NCBI GenBank assembly: GCA_000969725.1
Contig: JXSR01S041198.1
Length of the DNA stretch: 31,319 nucleotides
DNA from: Ophiothrix spiculata
Lineage: Eukaryota > Echinodermata > Ophiuroidea > Amphilepidida > Ophiotrichidae
Direction: 5' to 3' (one strand)
The notes under the pieces are model-generated. The model did no database searches. It saw only the letters and a list, made by a program, of their open reading frames with translations, and was not told where the DNA came from. Shown piece by piece: positions 21,289 through 29,822 of the stretch (its first letter is position 1; every line of letters begins with the position of its first letter). The position numbers and the translations under genes are program-made.

Positions 21289-21331
21289 TGACCTTTGATC
21301 TATGAACTTTGACCTTTGGGGTCAAAGGTCA
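21289..21331. promoter_or_regulatory. Cluster of nuclear-receptor DR1-type half-sites
   Basis: TGAACTTTGACCT (21303-21315) is a DR1 on the minus strand (AGGTCA-A-AGTTCA). GGGTCAAAGGTCA (21319-21331) is a near-ideal DR1 on the plus strand, and a further TGACCTTTGATC lies at 21289-21300. DR1 elements are bound by HNF4, RXR heterodimers and COUP-TF in animals. Function here is inferred from motif only. Confidence 0.5.
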
Positions 21332-22721
21332 GCTTAATGTGTTCAGTAATTTTTTGCAATCTATTTGTGCAAGTAGAATAATTCTGCCACCTTAGTACAT
21401 GTAATTTGCCATGCAGTAATACAACGTTCATTATTCTAACATGTCTAATTGTTTTTTGTTTCTTTAATTCAGCTGTTATCTTACAAAATGTTTTTACTGC
21501 TGGCCTTTATTCAATATCCAAGACAGGTTGTATTAACCATAAGTCTTACTCATATTGTTCAATGAAATAGTTTAGAATATATGAATTTAAAACAACTAAA
21601 TTTGGGAATAAAACGTCTTTATAAACTGTTGTTTTCAATCTTTTCTTTCTTAATCGAAATCCTTATTGACTACTCTTATTCCTATGACGCAGAATACGGT
21701 GTCTATTTTTAGAATTGTGACATGGTTTATTATCGACTTGGGTAAAATGAAGTTGTCATAGAAAATAAAACTAACATGCAACGTAACTTCTTCAAAAAAC
21801 AAAGGTTCATTCAGGTTAAGATTATATATAAATGCATCAGCATAATATGCCAAGAAAAACACGAAGGTTAATGAATATGTTCTTCACTGTCTTTCTTTTC
21901 CATTGGGCTAGACTTAAAAGTCGATGTCATGTGTCTCCATTACTTTAATGCACTAATTTTTCAGCACTATTGAGTACTCAATGGTTATTTAACATGTATT
22001 ATTGGTGTTTGGTAAATGCAGACGTACACGTGATGTGCATTAATTTTCATTCATAAACCTGAAATCCCTCTTTATGCAAAATCATGTTTATCATCTTACA
22101 ACCTTGTGAGTGTTTCATCTAAAGTAGATCTTTATTTACTGCCACGAATGCAATGAGTACTACTGGCTTCAAACGGCAGAAATATTCACACACATGAACA
22201 CGTAACCAGTCCCAATACGATGTAACCATCATTTTACCTCACCTAATTTTACGAACAAACCCTTTGATTGGCTCAATTAGAATGTAGTTCTCAAAGGATA
22301 GACATTGGTCAGTGAAGAGAAAAGCCATTGAAAAAGACGTACCACGAAAAGAGCTCAGAAGGTTTTCTCGCCCAGCATAACATTACTCATGTAAATTTTA
22401 TATTTATAACATCGATGGCTATACAGCAGTAGGATTATTAATTTGTTTGAAAGTCGAGATATATAGAGTTGTGGGTGATAGACGGGACATAAAAAAGACT
22501 GACTTTGATGAAATAAGCTTTCTATCGATTGATGCAGAATGTCATCTGAAAACGCTTGAATTTGCTGTACAAACAGCATTATTATCCAATGGACTTACCT
22601 CAGCCTATTGCAACTTCATATTGACCAAAAATGAGTTGTTGTTTTAAGTGTTCTTATTAGTTTCTTCTATCGAGATTTTTATACTCGTGTTTTCGCTAAC
22701 ACGTTTCAAGCCAACAGTGAT
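21332..22721. other. Non-coding stretch in U4
   Basis: No gene. 21440-21880 is the forward counterpart of the inverted block at 14330-14755. 22150-22640 matches 26510-27075 (GGCTTCAAAC, CCTTTGATTGGCTCAATT, GATTGATGCAGAATGT). The 66-codon open frame at 22447 is interrupted in the U5 copy. Confidence 0.6.
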
Positions 22722-23154
22722 ATGGTATTTAAACGGTTAACATTGTTCTCTTATTCACTAGTAAGACAATCTGTTCTTCCGATAAAGATATGTTACATAT
22801 TCTATCTACCTGAAAATGAAATCATACACCGAATGCATTGTATACCGATTTCTATGGATGATTGGCATTTGGCAAATGCAACCTTAAGACAGGAATGATA
22901 GCGTGTTCATTACTGTAAACATGGTAAAGCATGTCATCTCAAACAAAACATATCCCGTAGACTGACGTCGTTTTAATAATAATTATCAACTGACTGGCTC
23001 ATTTTTCGAAACCATTTACAATTTTTAGCAAATATCTAAGTATGAGCAAGATTTGCAAACATTGCTGGCACCTCTCACAAGATTGATAATTATTCAGTCT
23101 ACATTTTACATCTGTGTTATTCACCCCTGAATCGAGTACAATAAGTATTAGAAC

Positions 23155-23295
23155 GTCATTCTATTACAATTTTAGTACAATTCTAGTACAATTTGTTTGT
23201 ACTAGAAATGTACTACAATTATATATACTAGAATGCTGATCCATATGTGCACCTCATACTAGAATTGTCAACATGTATCTCTTACAATTATACAT
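23155..23295. repeat. TAGTACAATT inverted-repeat cluster, U4
   Basis: Several TAGTACAATT words on one strand (23170-23205) face AATTGTA/TACTAGAA words on the other (23210-23290), giving a foldback shape. A shorter version is at 27455-27535. It is not seen in U1-U3. Confidence 0.6.
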
Positions 23296-23704
23296 ATGAA
23301 GACATTGTCGTCCATGATCAAGAAATATTAGCAAGAGTACCAAAGGGCTTCATGTAATTTGCAAAGTTGTGTTGTGCAACCTATTATAAAAACACCTAAT
23401 TATACAAGGTCAGAAGGTTTCAACTGTGCTATCATAAAAGTTGTCTGATAACTTAAATTTTATTACGATATGTGTTGACAGGATTCGCATGATCTGATTA
23501 TTACTTTCATATATCCTAATACATTCTGTTGATATATTATGAATAGGATGCAATGATCAAAACTGGTCTCTAACGGTAACACTGAAACTCGATCTTATCT
23601 ACGGTGTGTTCAATGCAGTCACAATCTTACAGAATCACAATAACATCCCGTCTCATTCTGATAAGTGTCTTTTGAAGCATTTAGTTTCCTCAGCCCCAAG
23701 CTAC

Positions 23705-23830
23705 GATAATAGCAATACCCACGTAATTACATTTGTGCAGTTTCTATTACATTTAAAAATGTCAAAACGGGGGCATGTAAATTACACTCACTAGAAACAA
23801 AAGCGACTTTGCATAATGGATAATTGTGAA
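23705..23830 (+). promoter_or_regulatory. Conserved box M7, copy 5
   Basis: CCCACGTAATTACATTTGTGC, GTCAAAACGGGGGCATG, TAAATTACACTCACTAG and ACTTTGCATAATGGATAA. It is very close to copy 6. Confidence 0.5.
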
Positions 23831-24039
23831 TGAAACATCAAGCAGATGCTGTTGTTTTGAAGTTCTTTTCAAAACGAACCATAAGGGACCTATTTTATAC
23901 AATCGGAGAGCCTGACCTGAAATGAAAAAGTGAAGCCTTAAATGTACGATGGTGTGAATGACATCATTGTAAACTCTCCTTGTGCTGATTTTGAGCTAAA
24001 TTCATTGTTTTAGACTTTTATTTTAAAAGGATAGCCTTA

Positions 24040-24260
24040 TCATTAGGGTCCAGAATTACTGCTTTTCATAAGGATCCTCTGTTTATGATGGTGGAAGAAT
24101 TTCGGATTGCTCAGAGAAAAAACCGGCTGAAAGCAAGATGTTTCTTGCAATTGCTTGCTCATACAAAGCCGGGACCGGGGATCAAACCCAGGGTTCCTTG
24201 GTGCAATAGGAGAGAAATACCGCTGCATCACCAATTACCCGTCTCTCCGATCATGAATAA
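24040..24260 (-). mobile_element. tRNA-like SINE remnant, U4
   Basis: On the minus strand GGGTTTGATCC (24179-24189) matches a Pol III B box, and ATGCAGCGG about 40 bp upstream (24220-24228 on plus) resembles a degenerate A box. Together they give a tRNA-like head with CCTGGGTTTGATCCCCGGTCCC. The U5 copy (28795-28930) has lost ~70 bp that include the B box. SINE identity is inferred. The 117-codon open frame across it is not a gene. Confidence 0.5.
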
Positions 24261-24660
24261 TCACGTTGTTTTTTACCATATCAAAAACTCACCAGAATAT
24301 GCAAATCAAAACACCTGTGATACAACAAAACTACAAATGCAAGTTCCTGCTTTGTCATTTCCCTCTAATATACTTTCACCAGTATTAAGGTTTGTTTTTC
24401 TTTCTCTGGTTACTCGAATAAGTCTTTCTTTGTCGTAATTTACACACAGGACGTTATATACTTCAATGTCAGCATTGTATTTTGTAGAAAAGTAATGACA
24501 TTCTAAAGATTACTTTCTATCTTATACTAGAATAACGTTTACTACAACAGCGTAAGGGATATTTCGAAGGAATCATTGTAAAGATGTATCACTATTTCCT
24601 ATATCTATATAGTATTTTTCTCCACTTAAGAGTAAGGAATAGAAAGATAAAACCTTATTT

Positions 24661-24775
24661 GTTTTGAATGATTATTCAAATTACTTGACGTCAAAGATGA
24701 TAATATATTGATAAGTAAGTGGGTTTACAAATGTCTACTTTAAATATTAATGATAACCTTGAAGCTGTCTGATAT
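24661..24775 (+). promoter_or_regulatory. Conserved box M8 with CRE, copy 3
   Basis: TGACGTCA at 24686-24693 with AAAGATGATAATATATT and AAGTGGGTTTACAAATGTCTAC. It belongs to the U4/U5 subtype. Confidence 0.45.
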
Positions 24776-25690
24776 AGTAGATTTCTTTAGAGACCTAATT
24801 CATTGTTCATGGTGGAAAATTTGAGTGACATTTTGTAGATGAAAATGGTTTCGAGAATTGTGTGATATTGTTCTTATGGGAAAACAGAAAACCTTGACAA
24901 GATACTTCAGGATGAAACCAAATTGAGATTGATGTTTTTGGAAATTTTTGAAGTGTAAAAACGCTTTTTACTTTAAATAATATTGCTAAGCACGTCCACC
25001 AAGGTGTCCCTTTTCAGACTGTTTTGTTTATTTCAGCCCGCAATATATTATATGGTATTACACACATTATTGACAATATTGAACTGCCTAAGTTTTAATA
25101 TTTAGCATGAATTTTGAGAAACATAAGAGGTATCTGTATATGCATAATTATGTTTTTAAAGCAGGAATACTAAACAAGTTTTATATCGTTCTGAAAGGTT
25201 AATGATATGCCAATAAGTCTTGAATCTTCAGATAATTTTTGCGCTGCAATCTGTTACATGTGCTAACATTAACCTGCTTTCTAATTTCTAGTGATTTCTG
25301 TCACTATCTCGTAAACTGTTAGTACTGCTTGCCTCGACTCCAAGAGCCTTTAATAAACCAGTAGTCTTACTCATATTGTTCAATAAGTAGTTTAGAATAT
25401 ATAAATTGTGAAATTTAAAGTAAATTTGAATGATAATAGAGCTTCTTTATAGTTCATATTTCCAAATCTTCTCGTTGTTGATCCAATCCTTACTGAATAC
25501 CCTATTTTTCTGATGTCGAATATTGTGTTTATTTTTAGCTTTCAAAGTGTGTCATGTTGTTGACCTGAGGAAAAGAGAAGACGCGTTCTGTTCAGTTAGA
25601 ATGGTCAGTTAGTATTCCAAAAAAACCTGAAAGTAAGCATATCAATATCATTTGGTGTCCATTAATTTTGAAAAATATATTAAAGTCTTG
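24776..25690. other. Non-coding junction of U4 and U5
   Basis: No gene. 24776-25030 matches 29485-29720. M1 is cut to TCAGCCCGC at 25034 and the sequence resumes at a point equal to ~30180 of U6, so about 450 bp is missing here. 25085-25690 matches 30195-30900. Confidence 0.65.
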
Positions 25691-25828
25691 ATATAATTGG
25701 CCACAATGGTGACGATTACTTCTTACCTAGCAATTAGGGTTGTCGTAAATGTCTGTGGCATTTATGGGGGTAAAATGCAAAGAACGCAATGGGCTATAAC
25801 TATATGCAGGGCAATATATTTTTTCTAC

Positions 25829-25842
25829 CATTTATATATGTA
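25829..25842. repeat. 14-bp target-site duplication, left
   Basis: CATTTATATATGTA, repeated exactly at 26122-26135. Confidence 0.8.
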
Positions 25843-26121
25843 CAAAGTTTTAGACTTGGTTATATCAGCTTACATGCTTGACAAATTTGTTTCGCAAGGG
25901 AGGCCTACAGGCCAACCCTCGCTCATCAGAAGCTAGCAGCTAGTAGCAGATTCTGCTACTAGCTTCTGATGAGCGAGGGTTGGCCTGTAGGCCTCCCTTG
26001 CGAAACAAATTTGTCAAGCATGTAAGCTGATATAACCAAGTCTAAAACTTTGTATTACGCTCCCTTAGGGTTGAGCACTTTACCAATTGGATGGTTTTAA
26101 ATATACTTGGATATTATTGTT
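25843..26121. mobile_element. Foldback insertion with perfect 96-bp arms
   Basis: Arms 25841-25936 and 25959-26054 are exact reverse complements (left begins TACAAAGTTTTAGACTTGG, right ends CTAAAACTTTGTA). The 22-base spacer is itself part of an inner stem TAGTAGCAGA-T-TCTGCTACTA. A 67-base non-palindromic tail (26055-26121) follows. The insertion lies between 14-bp direct repeats. The U6 paralogue (~31030-31070) goes directly from CTGCCATTAATAAATATATGG to the TAAATTTCCAAATAGAGCCAAC flank. The open frame at 25697-25936 runs into the arm and is not a gene. A 14-bp duplication is long for a cut-and-paste element and suits target-primed reverse transcription, but no poly(A) tail is seen. Confidence 0.85.
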
Positions 26122-26135
26122 CATTTATATATGTA
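26122..26135. repeat. 14-bp target-site duplication, right
   Basis: CATTTATATATGTA, identical to 25829-25842, directly after the 67-base tail. Confidence 0.8.
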
Positions 26136-27454
26136 TGATATTTTGGAATAAATTTCCAAATAGAGCCAACTACTGGGCAAATTTCACTTTTATTACAAAA
26201 TTAAACCATTCAAGAACTATATAGATGTATAATGTACTGTTAAGATGTCATGATTACATTTAAAATCAGTCGTTGTATGAAATCCGAACTCCTTAAAAAT
26301 AAAATACTTGACATTTACAAACTACCCTCTTACATGTGTAACATAGTAAAGTATAGCTTGCATCAAAAACGATATTTGTTTTCATGCTCATCTGAATATT
26401 ACATTGATTAGCAACAGGGGAACAAATTACAGTTATAATATTTGTGTTTTTCAAATAGGTAAAACTTTTCAGGATGGTCTGATGTATATCTGACTGCGCC
26501 AATGAGCAATGAGCACTACTGGCTTCAAACAGTAACCTCACTCGATTGGTAGAAATATTCACATACATGAAACCATCCCCAATAAGGCTTTGAGAGACGA
26601 TGTAACCGTCACTTCACCTCGCCTAATTTTACGAACAAAACCTTTGATTGGCTCAATTTATGAATCAATATTCGTTTGTCCAATTAGAATGTACTTCTCA
26701 CGGGATAAATATTTGTTAGTGAACAGTATACATCTATAGTAAAATCATTGAAAAAACATACCATGAAAAGAGCTCAGGTGATTTTCTCACCAAACATAGA
26801 ACATTATTCTTGTAAATTTATTTTTACAACATTGATGGCTGTACAGCAGTAAGGTTCCTTTAAGCGTAGCCCTGAATTTGTTTTGAAAGTCGAGATATTT
26901 TTCTCCATAAATAGTTTTCAATGATACACGGAAGACTGACGTTGATGAAATAAATTATTTATCAATTGATGCAGAATGTTTATCTGTAAACGCTTAAATT
27001 TGCTGTACAAACACCATTATTACCTAATGGACTTTGCTCGGCCTCCATATTGACCAAAATGGGTTGTTATTAGTCTCTACTATCGAGATTTGTATCCTTA
27101 TGTTTTCGCTAACACGTTTGAGCCAGCATTTGTGATATATGGTATTCAGAAGGTTAACATTTTTCACTTATTCACTAGTAAGACAATCTGTTTTTCCGAT
27201 AAAGATATGTTACATATTCTATCTACCTGAAAATGAAATCATACACCGAATGCATTGTATACCGATTTCTATGGATGATTGGCAATTGGCAAAGTGCAAC
27301 CTTAAGAAAGAAATGATAGCTCTGTTGATTACTGTAAATCATGTCATCTCAAACAAAAAAATATCCCGTCATTTTAATAATAATTATTCAGTCTACATTT
27401 TACATCTGTGTTATTCACCCCTGGAAAAAATCGAGTACAACAATTATTGGAACG
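26136..27454. other. Non-coding stretch in U5
   Basis: No gene that I can support. 26150-26340 matches 31065-31319, and 26510-27400 matches 22150-22990. The 121-codon open frame at 27139-27504 has a shorter (58-codon) counterpart at 22722-22898 with the same ATG. Both lack any recognisable domain and diverge after a frameshift. Confidence 0.55.
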
Positions 27455-27535
27455 TCATTCTAGTACAATTTAAGTACAATTCTAGTACAATTTTTTGGTA
27501 CTAGAAATGTACTACAATTATACTAGAATTGTACA
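27455..27535. repeat. TAGTACAATT inverted-repeat cluster, U5
   Basis: TCTAGTACAATT, AAGTACAATT and TCTAGTACAATT on the left face GTACTAGAAATGTACTACAATT and ACTAGAATTGTAC on the right. Compact counterpart of 23155-23295. Confidence 0.65.
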
Positions 27536-27642
27536 TATGAAGACATTTTCGTCCATGATTAAGAAATATCAGCAACCGCAAGAGAACCAAAAGGCTTCAG
27601 GTAATTTGCAAAGTTGTTTCCTGCAACTTGTTATAAAAATAC

Positions 27643-27650
27643 CTAATTAT
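27643..27650. repeat. 8-bp target-site duplication, left
   Basis: CTAATTAT; repeated at 28133-28140. The unfilled U4 site (~23395) reads ACCTAATTATACAAGG with one copy. Confidence 0.9.
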
Positions 27651-28132
27651 TAAGGTTTCTGTCGAGACTTTTTTTTTCATGTCGACATGTCGCAATAATT
27701 TGTTGTCGACGTCGACATAAAGTTGATATCAAAGAGTTGTTTTTTGCGGAAAAAACATAATTATTTGGATAAGCTTAATGACCGCTATAGACGTAGACTT
27801 ATAGCTTTAATAGTCATGTGCTACGTTTTTTTTCTGCGTATGACAATATGGATGATGTAAAATTTATATTTTGTAACTTTTTTGTTGCAAACCATCGTAA
27901 TAACATAAAAAACGCGGTTGTAAATGACGAACAACCAATAAGTATTAAATTATTTATGCAACACATTTAAGCTCAACCGCTAGTAAACAGCAATAAATTG
28001 ACAAATTTAACGTAAATTTGTATTAATTGTACTTGCCCAGTTTCGTCGACAAATGAGATTTCATGTCGACATGTCGAGATATGCTTTATGTTGACATATA
28101 TGTCGACATAAGGAATGTCGACAGAAACCTTA
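27651..28132. mobile_element. hAT-type non-autonomous element (482 bp)
   Basis: Exact 15-bp terminal inverted repeats: TAAGGTTTCTGTCGA at the left, TCGACAGAAACCTTA at the right. An 8-bp duplication with a matching empty site in U4 supports the hAT superfamily. Both subterminal zones carry repeated TGTCGACAT/GTCGAC words (27685-27715 and 28045-28120), likely transposase-binding sites. The interior is A/T-rich and non-coding. Confidence 0.9.
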
Positions 28133-28140
28133 CTAATTAT
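28133..28140. repeat. 8-bp target-site duplication, right
   Basis: CTAATTAT followed by ACAAGGTCAG, as in the empty U4 site. Confidence 0.9.
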
Positions 28141-28448
28141 ACAAGGTCAGAGGCTTTTAAACTGTGCCATCATAAAAGTTCGGTGTATGATACCTTAAAT
28201 TATATTACGACATGTGTTGACAGGATTCACATGATTTGATTATAACTTTCATATATCCTCATACATTCAGTAAATATATTTGAAAAGGATGCTATGATCA
28301 GAATTTATCTCTATCGGTAACACTGAAAGAAACTCGATCTTATCTACGGTGTGTTCAATACAGTTACAATACTACAGAATCACAATAACATCCCGTCTCA
28401 TTGTGATAAGTGTCTTTTGAAGCTGTTAGTTTCCTCAGCCCCAAGCTA

Positions 28449-28574
28449 TGATAATAGCAATACCCACGTAATTACATTTGTGCTGTTTCTATTACATTTC
28501 TAAATGTCAAAACGAGGGCATGTAAATTACACTCAATAGAAACAAAAACGACTTTGCATAATGGATAACTGTAA
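28449..28574 (+). promoter_or_regulatory. Conserved box M7, copy 6
   Basis: CCCACGTAATTACATTTGTGC, GTCAAAACGAGGGCATG, TAAATTACACTCAATAG and ACTTTGCATAATGGATAA. One G-to-A change lies in the otherwise fixed G run. Confidence 0.5.
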
Positions 28575-28794
28575 ATGAAACATCAAGCAGATGCTGTTGT
28601 TTTGAAGTTCTTTTCAAAAAGAGCTATTGCCATAAGAGGTCTATTTTATACAATCGGAGAGCCTGGCCTGAAATAATAAGGAGCCTTTTAATGTACGATG
28701 GTGTGAATGACATCCTTGTAAACTCTCCATGTACTGATTTTCAGGTGAATTCATTGTTTTAGACTTTTATTTTAAAAAGATAGCCTTGTCATCA

Positions 28795-28930
28795 GGGTCC
28801 GGAATTACTGCTTTACATAAGGATCCTCTGTTTAAGATGCTGGAGGAATTTCGAATTGCTCAGAAAAAAACCCAGATGGGTTCATTGGTGCAAAAGGAGA
28901 GAAATACCGCTGCATAACCCGCCTCTCCGA
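28795..28930 (-). mobile_element. tRNA-like SINE remnant, U5 (B box deleted)
   Basis: Shares GGAGAGAAATACCGCTGCAT and the flanking GGATCCTCTGTTTA-GATG stretch with 24040-24260, but lacks the ~70 bp with the GGATCAAACCC B box. A degenerate decayed copy, inherited with the unit. Confidence 0.45.
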
Positions 28931-29370
28931 TCGTAAATAATCACGTGTTTTTACCATATCAAAAACACACCAGAATACATGTATGCAATTCAAAACACCT
29001 GTGATATAAAACAAACCTACAAATAACAAGTTTCTGCTTTGTCATTTCCCTCTTATATACTTTCACCAGTATTAACATGATTAAGGTTTGTTTTTCTTTC
29101 TCTGGTTACTCGAATAAGTCTTTCTATATATGTCGTGATTTACAAACTAAATGGTATACACATCAATGTTAGCGTTGAATTTCTAAAAGAAATGTAGTGA
29201 CATTCTTAAGATTGTTTTCTATCTCACACTAGAGTTACACTTACTACCACGGCAATAGGATGTTTCGTCGCTCGAAGGAAGCATAACATAGGCTGTAAGG
29301 ATGTATCACTATTTATAATCTATTGTTATTCTGTACTTAAGAGTAACGAATAGAAAGATAAAACCCTATG
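28931..29370. other. Non-coding stretch in U5
   Basis: No gene. It is collinear with 24261-24660 of U4 (CAATTCAAAACACCTGTGAT-like, TTCTCTGGTTACTCGAATAAGT). The short minus-strand open frame ending at 28832 crosses the SINE remnant and is not kept in U4. Confidence 0.6.
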
Positions 29371-29485
29371 AGTCTTGAATGATTATCGTTAAAATTGTTT
29401 GACGTCAAGGATGATAATATATTCCCAAGTAAGTGGGTTTACAAACGTCTACTTATAATTAATGATAACCTTGAAGCTGTCTGAT
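29371..29485 (+). promoter_or_regulatory. Conserved box M8 with CRE, copy 4
   Basis: TGACGTCA at 29400-29407, with AAGGATGATAATATATTC and AAGTGGGTTTACAAACGTCTAC. Confidence 0.45.
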
Positions 29486-29717
29486 AAAGAAGATTTCTTT
29501 AGAAACCTAATTCATTGTTCATAGTGGAAAATTTGAGTGATATTTTGTTATATGAAAATAGTTTCGAGAATTGTGTGCTATTGTTCTTATGAGAAAGCAG
29601 AAACCCTGGACAAGATACTTCAGGATGAAATAAAATTGAGATTGATGTTGTTGGAAATTTTTGAAGTGTAAAATAATATTGCAAGGCACGTCCACCAAGG
29701 TGTCATTTTTCAGACTG

Positions 29718-29822
29718 TTTTGATATTTCAGCCCGCTAGGCTCGTCTGCGTTACATCCCTGCCACTGTTTCAGTCCTCATCATTTTGAAATCGGAAATTT
29801 CTCAAAGGATCACTTCACACAC
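29718..29822 (+). repeat. Module M1, copy 4
   Basis: TTTTGATATTTCAGCCCGCTAG, CTCGTCTGCGTTACATCCC and CAGTCCTCATCATTTTGAAATCG. It is nearly the same as copy 2 over its first 60 bases although the units are older, which suggests constraint or gene conversion. Confidence 0.7.

Larger units (their letters stand above)
20516..25029 (+). repeat. Tandem-array unit U4 (younger subfamily)
   Basis: Opens with M1 (~20530), then M2 (~20692), an M4-like part (~22025), M5 variant (~22347), M6 variant AGATATGTTACATATTC (~22786), M7 (~23705) and M8 (~24686). From ~21500 onward it is closest to U5 and U6 (for example 22722-22890 against 27139-27300). No coding sequence. Boundaries are approximate. Confidence 0.65.
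25030..29717 (+). repeat. Tandem-array unit U5
   Basis: Truncated M1 (25034), M5 variant (~26769), M6 variant (~27204), M7 (28449) and M8 (29400). Offset to U4 is ~4.7 kb at M7 and M8. It carries its own insertions at 25843-26121 and 27651-28132. No coding sequence. Boundaries are approximate. Confidence 0.65.

Noticed and set aside
22447-22647. 66-codon open frame in U4
   Set aside because: The paralogous U5 stretch (~26884-27075) has in-frame stops and indels, so it is not maintained.
23155-23295. Possible CRISPR-like regular repeats
   Set aside because: Words are short, spacing is irregular and orientation flips; the genome is eukaryotic in character.
24150-24240. Intact tRNA gene on the minus strand
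   Set aside because: Only a B box and a weak A box are visible; no acceptor stem or anticodon arm closes.
24085-24438. 117-codon open frame on the plus strand
   Set aside because: It crosses a SINE-like remnant, has no domain, and the U5 copy has a ~70-bp deletion and stops.
25697-25936. 79-codon open frame
   Set aside because: It runs from unit sequence into the arm of the foldback insertion, so it is created by the insertion.
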